Notes under the pieces: generated by a model | The model's database searches: none | The model's input: the letters and a program-made list of their open reading frames with translations, nothing else | What the model was told of the DNA's origin: nothing | Program-made: the position numbers and the translations under genes | Virus record (IMG/VR): IMGVR_UViG_3300024255_002709 | Location: 1-59,056 of that record | Length of the DNA stretch: 59,056 nucleotides | Strand: one strand, 5' to 3' | Origin: a virus | Shown: positions 26,175-36,900 of the stretch, in pieces | How positions within the stretch are numbered: position 1 is the stretch's first letter | Layout of the letters: each line of letters opens with the position of its first letter

Positions 26175-29100
26175 TTATCCACAATATAGATATCCGTACA
26201 CGCCTTCCATTTTACCATTAGAATCCCACGAAGATGATTCCATAGATTTTGCTACTGTATAAGAACATTGTGATTGTCTTTCTTCGTAAATTGGAGTAGA
26301 ATCTCCATTAAATCCTGTTACTACCCATTCAGATGGTTGTTTCATTAAATAACCAGGAGTATCTGAAGAACAAAGTAAATCACCAGGTACAACATCACCA
26401 CCTTGATTACACATTTTAAATCCTGTTAAACTAAAGTAAGAACCGGATACATTCCATTCAATACTATCCCCAAGAGATGCTACTCTCCATATTTCTTTTG
26501 AACCAGTTTCATTATTTGGTAAATAATTACCAAATGAATCTAAATATGATGCGGATACCATTTCTTCTGATGCTGTATAAGGAGTGTATCCATCCTCTAC
26601 GGAACCAGTTATTAGGTTTGTTATTTTTAATTCATATTTTTCCCAAAGAATACCAACCACCGATGTATCTTTTGCTGATGATACTTTTATAAGTTCATTA
26701 TTTGAATCTACTTTTACTAAATCACCTCTTGAAATATTTTCCGATATTCTCTTTTTATATGCGTGTCCTAATGTTACAACTTGGTCTAATTTTGCAGACA
26801 TATTATGTGAAAGTATTCCATCTGAAATATAATTATGCACTACATCTAATTCATAATTCCAAACCTCAACTTCTTCATCAAAAGTTTCTATACTTTTTAT
26901 TTTATCAATAATTAATCTTCCATCATCATAAACATACAACTCACCACCAACTCCGAGTTTATCAACAGAAATTTCACAATTAGGATAATCAGGATGATAT
27001 AGTAAATGTGAATTAGAACATTTTAACTTTTTACCTAATTCTGTTTCTATCTTACTCCATCCTTGTACTTTATTAGTAATAATTTCATCAATAGATGACC
27101 ATCCCCATTCTTTGGTTTCAAAGTTAAATATTTTGATTACATCATCTTCTTTTGTATCTTCTACATTTATCTCACCTCTTTTAGAAATTATTTTAGTACC
27201 AGGTAATACACAAGAAACGGAATCTCTAACATCAATCCTGGTAAAGTTACTACTAATAGTAGTAAATCGACTCCCGATTCCAGTTGATGAAGTACCGATA
27301 CCAATATCGTCCCTTATTCTAAGAGTACCCTCTGAAGAAAATGAAAATGCACTTCCAAAAGTAGAGCGGCTAGTTCCACTACCAATTTTTGCAGCTGTCC
27401 TTATAACCAGTCCATCATCATCAACATCAAATATATCACCAAATGGTCGAATATTACTACCACCCTTTAATTTAGATTTTGTTGTATCTTGTACAAAGTT
27501 ACCAGATGTATCAATATAGAAACCAGCTGCAGATATAAAACCACTACTTCCAATTGTTATACTACCTGCTGATGTAAAGTCTCCACTACTTCCTTTATCA
27601 CCACTATATAACGAATCTGAATCAATCTTCCATGCACCCACAGTACCAGCAGTTGCTGTAACTCTATTTACATCTAATGTAGAAGAACTATGGTCCCAAG
27701 TTAATGCACCATTAGTACCTCCAAGATAAAAATCTCCATTATTAGCCATGTAACTTTTAAACTCACTACCATCGTGGTATCCCATGTAGGCAGATGTTAA
27801 ATTTAACCCTGCTGCTGCAGTATTAGTTGCTAATGTAAACCCATTACCACCAAATGAATAACTTGATGGGTTTGGGTCTCCCGCTGACCAAGCAGCTGAA
27901 TTGTTACTAATGGTTTGGTTGGCAGCATCGGCAGCATCTTTTGCAGCTGATGCGGAAAGAGCAGCATTTCCTGATGCCGTAGTTGCAAAACTTTCAGCAT
28001 TTTGTTGAGCGGCAGAAGCGGAAGCGGCGGCTCCTGCTCCAAAATCTTCTAAAGTAGTTGAACCTGCTGCAATTGTCATAGTACCAGTCATTGATAAGTC
28101 ACCATTTGAATCAAATGATAATTTATCTCCAAGTGAAAATTGCCCATCACTATCAATATAAAGTTGAGTGTTTGAGTTTCCAAAATCTCCTGCTCCTGTT
28201 CCTGTTCCTGTTACTACTTTGAATGCAGTACTTGTTACAGATACAGGTCCAATTGTTGCTGAGTTCATTACAGCATCTCCACTCATGTTTACACTAAATG
28301 GAGCATCACTAAATGTAGCATCACCTAATTGAATACCACTAGTACCTGCTTTGAATATATCATCACCAGTACCAATAGTTACTGAACCACCAAATGTACC
28401 TGTTGCTGCTGATATATCACCACTAAATGAAGCATTACCATCGGATTCGATTTTAAATTGTTGAGCATGAATCGAACCAGAATCTAAATTAATTGCCATA
28501 CCTGCTGCAGCATAACCAGTTGTATCTGAAATTCCATTAGTTGTACCAGAAGCTGAATCATTCCAATTTGTAGATATAATCCTACCAGTTGAAATATTAT
28601 CTCCATGGATTGCCGTTGTACCAGTAGTTCCAAATGATAATGCATTTCCACTACCATTTGAAACCGAATCATCTGCGGTAAACGTTACTAAACCAGTAAA
28701 TCCAATTGCTTGTTGAGCATCACCAAAGGTTGGTGTACCTGTTCCACCTCCAGCAGTTGTTTCAACAACAGAATAGGTTGAGTACCAATATTTATTATCA
28801 TTACCACCTGAATATGTTGGTGCACCCAATCCCCAATCAGCGGTTAAACTAGTAAATGTACCATTAGAAAAAGTATATGAAGTTGCACTTGGTGTAGCTG
28901 GTTGAGTTGAACCAGTTTCTTGATAATGAATCATTCCAGTTGCAGTTCTCTTACCATCAGCACCAGTTATTGATTCACCTTGAACTGCAACTCCTACATT
29001 GACTGTAATTGTTTTACCTGTAAGTGTAGTTCCTTCTGAATTGGTGTAACTTAGTGTTACAACGGAAGTTGTACCATCACCATTACTTGGTTTAGTTGGT

Positions 29101-32100
29101 GTAATCGTTCCATTATTATTATTTGTTCCATTTGTTACACCAGTAATTCTAAATTGTTCTTTGGCTATTGGGCTACCAGGAAAATAATAGTCATAATCAG
29201 AACCACCTTGATTTACAATAATACTTACTGCAGATGGAGTACCAACTGTACTAAAATTCGCATTTGAATCCACCGTTTGTGCTTGTGGATTTGCAGATAT
29301 TAGTACAGTTGGTGTTGCACTTAGAGATTTAGATAAAGTAAATTTAATAGTTGTTGTATCAGCAGTTCCTTCGTTATCTTTAAATGCAATACTAGCAGTA
29401 CCAGTTGCAGAATCTCCTGTAAATCCTGTAACATCTATTGTAGATGTACTTGGAGTTGTATCTGCAACAGTTACACCAGTTACATTAGTTATTTTATATT
29501 GACCTGCAGTAAGTGTTCCTTGATTATATGTTAAAGCAGTATTACCATCAAACCCATCTATCCTTACATCGGTAATACTACTATTTAAACTACCAACCGA
29601 ATCTGCATCAATTGTTTGAGCTGCTGGTGTTACTGAGAAATTTGTATTTGGTTGAGCTACCCTAACTCGTGATACGGTTGCTTCAATTGTTTTAGTACCA
29701 CTAGTTCCCTCACCATCTGTAAAGTTTACTGGTATTGATGCAGTTCCTGTATCTGATGTCATATCAGATGCATCTGAAGTAAATGTGAAAAGTTTAGTTG
29801 AATCATCACCACTTCCAGTAAGTCCTCCAGTAAAGGAAATTGTACCAAATGATGTAAATCTATTTGTACCACCTTCTCTTGCATCAATCTTTAATGAACT
29901 TGGTACATCCGAACCACTACCAACTGAATTTGCGTTAATTGTTTGTGCTTGAGGTGTTACAAAAACTTCCACATTTGGAACGGCAGCAGTTGCTTTTGAA
30001 AAACTAAATTTAACTTCTTGTGTTCCAAGTGTTCCTTCAAAATCTTTAAAAGAAATAGAAGCTATACCTATTGCAGAATTTCCACTAAATGAAGTTACAT
30101 CTATTGTAGATGTACTTGGAGTTGTATCTGCAACAGTTACACCAGTTACATCAGTTATTTTAAATTCACCTGCAGCAAGAGTTCCTTGATTATATGTTAA
30201 CTCTGTATTACCATCTGCACCCTTTATAGTTATATCAGTAATATTACTATTTAAACTACCCAATGAATCTGCATCTATTGTTTGTGCTTGTGGGTCTGCT
30301 TTAAAGTTTGAACTTGGTTGTGCCTTTCTTACTCGTGTAACAACCACCTGTACATCTTTTTGACCAAGTGTTCCTTCTCCATCTGTAAATTTTACAGGAA
30401 TTAGAATAGTACCTGTATCATCAGTCATATCAGATGCAGTTGATGTAATAGATAATGTGTTTGAAGATATAGAACCCGTTAACCCATTACTAAATGTTGG
30501 AGTGTGTATTGAAGTAAATCTATCCGTACCTCCTTCAGTTGCTTTAACTAAAATATTTTGTGGAGTTGCTGAACCACTACCTAGTGAGTTAGCTTCTATT
30601 GTTTGTGCCAATGGTCTACCAGAAACTTCTACGTTTGGTTGACCAACTCTTGTTCTTGAAATAGTAGATACAATAGTTTTAGTACCTTGAGTACCTTCAC
30701 TATCAGTAAAGATTACAGGTATTGTTATTGTTTCAGTATCCGATGTCATATCAGATGCAGAATCTGTAATCACAATAGTATTTGTAGATATAGAACCCGT
30801 TAATCCCCCACTATATGTTGGATTACCAATTGAATCAAATCGTGAAGTACCACCCTCGGTTGCACTTAATGTTAAGTTAGTTGGTGTTGCTGAACCAGAA
30901 CCTCTTGAGTTTCCAGCAATTGTTTGTGCAATAGGAGAAACAGCAAGTTCTATATTTGGTACAGAATTTTTAGCTTTAGTATAGGATACTATTTTTTGAA
31001 ATGATTGAGATGTTGCATTATCACCTGCAAGATATTCAATATTTAATGTTAAAGAACCACTATCCTTAGTGTTTGAAAACGCAGATATTCCATATGAATT
31101 TGAAGTTGGTGATGTACTGATAGGAGTTACATTAGTACCACTAACACTTGTTATATCAAATGTATTTTTTGCTCTACCATCTCCTACATCATCATGTGTT
31201 ATTTGTGAAGAACCAATATTCATTTGAACAGTTCCTACCGATGATGCCAAACCACCAATTACAACACCAGTTGATTTTGCTGGAAATGTTGTGGATTCGT
31301 TTGATAGTACAAGTGAAACTGCATCAAAGTTAATTACTTTAGATAATGTGATTTCATCCGATTGTTTATTACCAAAAACATCAGAACCTGTAAATGAATA
31401 TGTTACCTCATCAAAGTTATTTGATGCAAATGATGCAGAGAACTGATTAGATGTTATACTATATGAATCAATACCATTTACAGTTTCTACAAAATTAAGT
31501 GGTGGTCTATTACTTCCACTATTTACTTCAATTGGTGTTATCAATGAAGCTAAGTTTTTTCTTTGTGCTCTTACAGTTATACTTTGTCCACTTGGTTTTG
31601 AAGAAAGAGTTGTTGGTTCATATGTAAATTGATTTGCATTAGAAGTTACAATAAGTTGAGGTGCATTATCACCATCTTCTAATCTATATACAGTTTCGAA
31701 TTCTTGTTCACTTTCCAAAGAAGCAGTATAAACAACAGAACCTACAAATGGTTCATATAATCCATCTGTTCTTGAACCAGTAAAGTTGTTAATAGTAATA
31801 ATACCACCTGCAGGATTTACACTTGTTAGTAAACCTGGATATTGTGTATAATCACTAGGATTTAAATAGTTACCATCCGTATCAAATGCAGATGATTCAA
31901 ATAAAGTAGAACCTGTTAAGTTGTTCTGTGTTAGTTTAAATTGTATTTGTTGTCCTTTTGGATTTTGTACTGAACCACTTGAGAATCTAAATGCGTTTCT
32001 ATCAGATTCAAATGTTAGTAACTTAGCACTCGTTGGAAAGTCATTACCACCATCAAATACACCAACTGCTAATACATCAACAGGTATGTAATTATTATTT

Positions 32101-33650
32101 ATATCATAAAACTCAAATTTAAAATCAAAAGTTTCTGATATTGTTTTTCTTGGTATATCTTGTATTAAAGTAAACTCATCTGGTGAAAATGATGTATCTT
32201 GTGCATTTCTTAAAGATGCATTTGAAATATACCAATCATCTCCTTGTACTTCAAATACTAATTTTGCATCACCTGTATTTTCTGATATTATATTTTGAGA
32301 TACCGATTGTCTTGCTCTATAAATTGCAGAACCATCGATTGTTAAAAAGTTTTGTGTAAAATTAGATGAACTAAAATATGCAGTAATACTCTTATCGGTA
32401 TCATCGAGAGCCCCACTTAATATTGTTTTAAAGTTAAGTGTATATTCTACATCTTTAGATACTGAAAGTGATTGTGATGTTATTAATTTTTGAACTCCAC
32501 CAGCAGTAGTATTATAATCGAATTTTAATGCTTGAGATAATGTATCTGAATCTACACTTACTACATGGTCGTTTGAAGAAGTAATCCAATAATTTGAAAG
32601 GTTACTTTCATCAAATCTACCATATGATAATTCAGTATCAGAGTTTGTTGTAATATCTCTAAGTAATTCGGATGATTCTAATTTTGATTCTTGAACGAAT
32701 TGGAAATCACCAACTGCATTTCTTGATTTTCTAAATACCTTAACACGAGCAACATCACCTACAAAAGTTTTAAGTTTTGAAAAATCAATTTTTGCAAAAG
32801 AACCAGTTAATGAAGTTTCTCCAATTACTTGATTTTGAAAATCAGTATAACTTACAGAATAAGAACCAGATTCAAACTCTTCTACGATGTTATTTACAGT
32901 ATATGGTACATCAACAAGAACTTGTTTAGAATTTAATACTTCTATAATTCTAGGAGAATAGTTTAAACCGGCAAGATTAATTACATTTTCATCTACATCA
33001 ACATCCCAAGAACCACTTGTTCTTTCTAAACCATATGATACTCCCGCTCTCCATGTAGATAAATCAGAACCAACATCTGGTACTAGTGCAAATCCATGTA
33101 CATGACCAGTTTCAGTTACGGTTGGAATACTTTTTGAAAATATAGGTTTTATTAACTCTGTAATTTCAACAGTAGGTCTTTTATAGAATCTTACAATACT
33201 TTCGTTTGATAGATTTTTGTTTACTTGAAATGTTTTTTCCCACTTAACATTATAAACACCCTTCCATTCATTTGGTACATCTACTAGAGCTCCAAAAGAA
33301 TCTCTATATTTTTTTAATTCACCAAGTATGGTTATTTTTCCTGCTCCAATTGGAGTATCATCATAGATATGAACTGATATTAATTTAGATGTACCTTCAT
33401 AATATTCTGGTACACCATTACCAGGTTCAAAGTATATAGGATTTCCTTCTACATCGAGTAACTCTATTTTAACTTCAGAACTTTCTTTTAATTCAGGACA
33501 ACCTTCTATAAGAAATCCATTTTTTCCACCTGTTAATGTTTCCCTAAGTTCAGTAATTTTGAAATATTCCGAATTTGGGTTATCATCATTAACAAATGTT
33601 GAAAAATTAGTAAGATTTTGAAAAGGTGAGAATTTTTTAATAATTGCCAT
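26175..33650 (-). CDS. Giant fibre-like virion protein with Ig-like repeats and a Hint domain
   Basis: 2491 aa, the longest protein here. The N-terminal ~900 residues are beta-rich, Ser/Thr/Asn-rich structural sequence. Six tandem units of ~105-113 residues occupy about 897-1555 (each begins like QPNVEV...PxAQTI and ends ...FTDGEGT...), Ig/cadherin-like in pattern. Then follow Gly/Ser/Thr-rich repeats, including ATAGTVGAWKIDSDSLYSG-type fibre motifs, and a Hint domain at 2147-2283. The C-terminal ~200 residues contain GDLLCSSDTPGYLMKQ, a motif seen in tail-fibre tips and intramolecular-chaperone-type domains. A host-recognition appendage is the likely role. It has its own late-type promoter and an AGGAAA before the start. 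Confidence 0.85.
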   Translation of the reverse strand: MAIIKKFSPFQNLTNFSTFVNDDNPNSEYFKITELRETLTGGKNGFLIEGCPELKESSEVKIELLDVEGNPIYFEPGNGVPEYYEGTSKLISVHIYDDTPIGAGKITILGELKKYRDSFGALVDVPNEWKGVYNVKWEKTFQVNKNLSNESIVRFYKRPTVEITELIKPIFSKSIPTVTETGHVHGFALVPDVGSDLSTWRAGVSYGLERTSGSWDVDVDENVINLAGLNYSPRIIEVLNSKQVLVDVPYTVNNIVEEFESGSYSVSYTDFQNQVIGETSLTGSFAKIDFSKLKTFVGDVARVKVFRKSRNAVGDFQFVQESKLESSELLRDITTNSDTELSYGRFDESNLSNYWITSSNDHVVSVDSDTLSQALKFDYNTTAGGVQKLITSQSLSVSKDVEYTLNFKTILSGALDDTDKSITAYFSSSNFTQNFLTIDGSAIYRARQSVSQNIISENTGDAKLVFEVQGDDWYISNASLRNAQDTSFSPDEFTLIQDIPRKTISETFDFKFEFYDINNNYIPVDVLAVGVFDGGNDFPTSAKLLTFESDRNAFRFSSGSVQNPKGQQIQFKLTQNNLTGSTLFESSAFDTDGNYLNPSDYTQYPGLLTSVNPAGGIITINNFTGSRTDGLYEPFVGSVVYTASLESEQEFETVYRLEDGDNAPQLIVTSNANQFTYEPTTLSSKPSGQSITVRAQRKNLASLITPIEVNSGSNRPPLNFVETVNGIDSYSITSNQFSASFASNNFDEVTYSFTGSDVFGNKQSDEITLSKVINFDAVSLVLSNESTTFPAKSTGVVIGGLASSVGTVQMNIGSSQITHDDVGDGRAKNTFDITSVSGTNVTPISTSPTSNSYGISAFSNTKDSGSLTLNIEYLAGDNATSQSFQKIVSYTKAKNSVPNIELAVSPIAQTIAGNSRGSGSATPTNLTLSATEGGTSRFDSIGNPTYSGGLTGSISTNTIVITDSASDMTSDTETITIPVIFTDSEGTQGTKTIVSTISRTRVGQPNVEVSGRPLAQTIEANSLGSGSATPQNILVKATEGGTDRFTSIHTPTFSNGLTGSISSNTLSITSTASDMTDDTGTILIPVKFTDGEGTLGQKDVQVVVTRVRKAQPSSNFKADPQAQTIDADSLGSLNSNITDITIKGADGNTELTYNQGTLAAGEFKITDVTGVTVADTTPSTSTIDVTSFSGNSAIGIASISFKDFEGTLGTQEVKFSFSKATAAVPNVEVFVTPQAQTINANSVGSGSDVPSSLKIDAREGGTNRFTSFGTISFTGGLTGSGDDSTKLFTFTSDASDMTSDTGTASIPVNFTDGEGTSGTKTIEATVSRVRVAQPNTNFSVTPAAQTIDADSVGSLNSSITDVRIDGFDGNTALTYNQGTLTAGQYKITNVTGVTVADTTPSTSTIDVTGFTGDSATGTASIAFKDNEGTADTTTIKFTLSKSLSATPTVLISANPQAQTVDSNANFSTVGTPSAVSIIVNQGGSDYDYYFPGSPIAKEQFRITGVTNGTNNNNGTITPTKPSNGDGTTSVVTLSYTNSEGTTLTGKTITVNVGVAVQGESITGADGKRTATGMIHYQETGSTQPATPSATSYTFSNGTFTSLTADWGLGAPTYSGGNDNKYWYSTYSVVETTAGGGTGTPTFGDAQQAIGFTGLVTFTADDSVSNGSGNALSFGTTGTTAIHGDNISTGRIISTNWNDSASGTTNGISDTTGYAAAGMAINLDSGSIHAQQFKIESDGNASFSGDISAATGTFGGSVTIGTGDDIFKAGTSGIQLGDATFSDAPFSVNMSGDAVMNSATIGPVSVTSTAFKVVTGTGTGAGDFGNSNTQLYIDSDGQFSLGDKLSFDSNGDLSMTGTMTIAAGSTTLEDFGAGAAASASAAQQNAESFATTASGNAALSASAAKDAADAANQTISNNSAAWSAGDPNPSSYSFGGNGFTLATNTAAAGLNLTSAYMGYHDGSEFKSYMANNGDFYLGGTNGALTWDHSSSTLDVNRVTATAGTVGAWKIDSDSLYSGDKGSSGDFTSAGSITIGSSGFISAAGFYIDTSGNFVQDTTKSKLKGGSNIRPFGDIFDVDDDGLVIRTAAKIGSGTSRSTFGSAFSFSSEGTLRIRDDIGIGTSSTGIGSRFTTISSNFTRIDVRDSVSCVLPGTKIISKRGEINVEDTKEDDVIKIFNFETKEWGWSSIDEIITNKVQGWSKIETELGKKLKCSNSHLLYHPDYPNCEISVDKLGVGGELYVYDDGRLIIDKIKSIETFDEEVEVWNYELDVVHNYISDGILSHNMSAKLDQVVTLGHAYKKRISENISRGDLVKVDSNNELIKVSSAKDTSVVGILWEKYELKITNLITGSVEDGYTPYTASEEMVSASYLDSFGNYLPNNETGSKEIWRVASLGDSIEWNVSGSYFSLTGFKMCNQGGDVVPGDLLCSSDTPGYLMKQPSEWVVTGFNGDSTPIYEERQSQCSYTVAKSMESSSWDSNGKMEGVYGYLYCG
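26802..27212 (-). other. Hint (intein-like/BIL-type) domain within the fibre gene
   Basis: Codes for residues Cys2147 to Asn2283. The first block is CVLPGTKIISKRGEINVED, the penultimate-type His block is NSHLLYHPDYP, and the C-terminal block is VVHNYISDGILSHN. There is no room for a homing endonuclease. The residue after Asn is Met, not Cys/Ser/Thr, with Ser one further on. This fits a bacterial intein-like domain that cleaves or splices poorly rather than a standard intein. Confidence 0.82.
28985..30962 (-). repeat. Six tandem ~110-residue Ig-like units, two alternating subtypes
   Basis: Units start near residues 897, 1003, 1113, 1226, 1333 and 1446 of the fibre. Units 1, 2 and 4 share EGGTxRF and SDASDM-like segments; units 3 and 5 share YNQGTL and VTVADTTPSTSTIDVT almost exactly. 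The alternating order suggests duplication of a two-unit block. Confidence 0.8.
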
Positions 33651-33673
33651 ATATAATTTCCTATTATTCTTAC

Positions 33674-33683
33674 TATAAATATA
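33674..33683 (-). promoter_or_regulatory. Late-type promoter element TATATTTATA
   Basis: Exact TATATTTATA in gene orientation, 23 bases before the fibre start, in the divergent gap between the fibre gene and the plus-strand gene. Confidence 0.65.
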
Positions 33684-33690
33684 TTTAAAT

Positions 33691-33700
33691 TATATTTACT
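33691..33700 (+). promoter_or_regulatory. Possible promoter -7 element (TATATTTACT) for the plus-strand gene
   Basis: TATATTTACT on the plus strand, 29 bases before the ATG at 33730. It equals the -7 box of the promoter before the 55-aa gene (38258-38265) but has no TTG box at the matching distance. Confidence 0.35.
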
Positions 33701-33729
33701 AATATATATTCAATAGAAATCTATACACT

Positions 33730-33903
33730 ATGGGAAAATACACTACAATACAAGTAAAACGAGAACTATATAAGGAATTACATAATTACTGTTGTGAGAA
33801 TGGTTATTCTAAAAGTGGGTTAATTGAAAGATTAATAAAACAAAGAATCAATCAACCCAATCAACCAAAGCCTACAAATGCTTTAAGAGTTTCTAAAACT
33901 TAA
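33730..33903 (+). CDS. Small ribbon-helix-helix-like DNA-binding protein
   Basis: 57 aa and the only convincing plus-strand gene in the window. It opens with a short strand (YTTIQVKRELYKELHNYC) and continues with GYSKSGLIERLIKQRI, the strand-helix-helix layout and GxSxSxLIxxLI turn of Arc/MetJ-type regulators. The C-terminal tail is Pro/Asn/Gln-rich. RHH proteins bind operators as dimers; a regulator of phage transcription is a plausible role. Its last 11 bases overlap the end of the SbcD-SbcC gene on the opposite strand, and it diverges from the fibre gene. The start follows from the fold beginning a few residues after the ATG. Confidence 0.72.
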   Translation: MGKYTTIQVKRELYKELHNYCCENGYSKSGLIERLIKQRINQPNQPKPTNALRVSKT

Positions 33904-36900
33904 CGTTTGAGAATCCTTTTTCTTTTTTAATTGTAATCAAGTCATCTACTACATCTCTCATAGAATCTATGTGTGAGATAATCATTACGAAATCAAATTG
34001 AGTTTTAAGGTATGTAAACAACATAAATAAAGATTGTAAGTTCTCACTATCTAAAGTACCAAATCCTTCATCTATAACGAGGAAATTAGGTCTAGGAAGG
34101 TTACATACATTTATAAGTGCAACTCGAATTGCCAATCCACTAATGAATCTTTCCATTCCACTACACATTTCTAAACTCCATCTCTGGTCTCCATACACTA
34201 AATACGCATTAATGTTTTTACCATCCATTTCAAGTTGCATTCCAAATTCAACGATTTGAGCCAAGATATTGTTTACCTCACCTTCAATCATTGGTAATGC
34301 CTTTTCAATTAATTCATAAGAAACACCATCTTTAGAAAGAGCATTTAAGTAGAAATCAAATAACCTACTCTGAGTTTCCATTTCTTTAACCTCGTTGATT
34401 CTATCTTCAATAGTTTCCTTTTGGTTCTGTAATGCCGATACTTTACCATTTAATTTAAGAACTTCTGTATTTACTTTTCTTAAATCATCTTTAGTAACAT
34501 TCAGTTTTTCTCTAACCGATTGTATTTCAGTTCGTATCTCTTTATTCTTTATAATCTGCTTTTCATTCTTATAATATTCCTTTATAAGTTGTTCCTGTTG
34601 ACTAATTTGTTGTTTATTTCGTAATTCTTCAGTTTCAATTGTTGATAACTTGTTGATAAGTTGTGATATCTCTCTATCAATTTTATCTTCTTTATCTTTT
34701 GCATCTAAATAGTTATTCCACTCATCAGCATATCCTTTTAAAGAATCAATCACCAACATCAATTGCAATCGTGTCTTATCATTATCTGTAAATAACTCTT
34801 GATAATGAGATATATCAGCTTCTACCTTTTCTTTTTGTTGTAGAATAGTTTCAGAGTTTTCCATACAAATATTACACTCTTCATTATATTTGTGTTTATC
34901 TAAGTGGTCTTTTCTTTCATATAAAGAATCTTTTTTAATATTGATTTTATCAATTGTAGATTCAATATCTCTTAGTTTATCCTTCGAATCTTTTAATTTA
35001 CCAATACCATCTTCTAATTCTTCTTCATCAAATTTATCAACGATTTCATCTAAAGTGATTTGTAATTCTTCTCTATGGGTAATTCTATCTTGTGTAGATT
35101 TTTTATCCGATTCAATTGTATCTCGTTTGGTTTCGAGTAATTTAAATCTTTTTTCAAGTTCTTCAATAGCTACACCACTATCTGCGTTTAATTTTACAAC
35201 CTTCTCATTTAGAGATATAATCTTTTTATTTAAAACATCTTCCTCATCTTTAAGAGATTTTTGATTCATCTCATAAAGTTTATACTCGTTTTTATTTGAT
35301 TTTAAATCAGTGTCAATTCCCGCTAATTTTGTGGTAAAATCATCACTCTTAAATTTTCTGATAAGTGTTGCATTATCTCGGTTCTCATCAGATGCTTTCT
35401 GATGGAGTTTATCAAAGATGTTGACTCCAATAAATTGGGAAAGTATTTCTTTTCTTTCACTTTGTGATTTATCTATAAAGAGTGCATTGTTTCCTTGTAA
35501 GGATAGTGCAGTTAGAACAAAATCTTCGAATTTACCCAAATACTTCTCTATCTCCTTATTAGTATCTTTTCGTTGTTCACCATTAAGTGATTCAATAACT
35601 CCGTTGTTATCTCTCCAAAAATCTACATCTACTTTTACCGATGTTGCTTTTCTAACATATTTGGCTCTTCTTTCAATATAGTAGTTAATACCATCTATCT
35701 CGAAGTTGAACTTACAATAGAAGTTTGTCTTACGGTTATTAATGATGTTTTTAGAGATGTTTGTACGAGAAGTCTTATCGTAGATACAAAAAGATAATGC
35801 ATCGAACAGAGAGGATTTACCAGAAGCATTTGGAGCAAAGATACCAACGATACCTTGAGCTTTATCAAACCTTACTTTATTATCCTCACCATACGAGAAC
35901 ATATTAGAAAACTGAAACTCTTTAGGTGTCCATAAAATATTACCCATCATATCTGATTCATCAATATGTGAATTCAATTCTGAGTTTATTTCTGCTATCT
36001 TATCTAATTCATCATCTTCTAAAAGATATTGTCTTTCTAAGTAATCTCTAATGAGTTGGTTTTGGAATGTTTCATTCTTAACATCACCAACAATATTTTT
36101 GTTTACCTTTTGATTTGTTTTTAATTGTCCGATTGTATCGGTTCTTGTTACAGTAACTTCAGCAACTTTGAATAACTTCTTTAATTCAGTTATTCTTCTT
36201 TTCATATCAGAAGCTTCTGTCTTTGTAAACCTTAATCTCAATCGTGGATACCTTGGTAGTTTAGTATCAATTTCATCATATACCCATTGAGGTATCTTAC
36301 CATTAACCACATCAACTGTAAGAAATCCATAATCATTATGTAAGTGATGTTCTGTGAAAGTTCTTGTAGGAATATCCCAAAGTAAGTAACCATGATTTTC
36401 TAGCAACTCCCCATGATTCTGTTGAACCATAGAACCTGCATAAGCAATGTGTTCATATCCAGGTCCAAATGTTTGTCGTTTGTGGATATCACCCAACATA
36501 GCCATATCGAATCCATCGAACATATCCACTTGGAATGAGTTAGAGGAAACGGTATAGCCAATATCTGTTTGAGCTTTGTTTACTGGTCCATGAAAAAGAC
36601 AGATTGTATTTTCTCCATCAACGGTATTTCCTTTAGGCCAATTTTCCTTGTTATCCAATATAGAATAAACAACAAAAGTAAGATTGTGAATAGGGTAAAC
36701 ACCAGTATCACGAAGATAATGAATTCTATCATTTCCAAGATTTTCGATAATAGGTGTGAGTACATCAAGTCTGTGGGAATTATTTAAATTACAATCGTGG
36801 TTACCTGTGATTAACACAGTTTCTCTTAACTTCGCACACTCGGTGAGAAACCAAGATATTTCGTGTACGAGTTCAGGTGACATCTCTGTTTTAGCATGAG

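Noticed and set aside
26175-26800. Peptidase_G2 (self-cleaving chaperone) at the fibre C-terminus
   Set aside because: GDLLCSSDTPGYLMKQ recalls these tips, but I could not identify the catalytic residues.
26175-33650. Full, splicing-competent intein in the fibre gene
   Set aside because: The residue after the C-terminal Asn is Met, so standard splicing is not supported; reported as a Hint/BIL-type domain.
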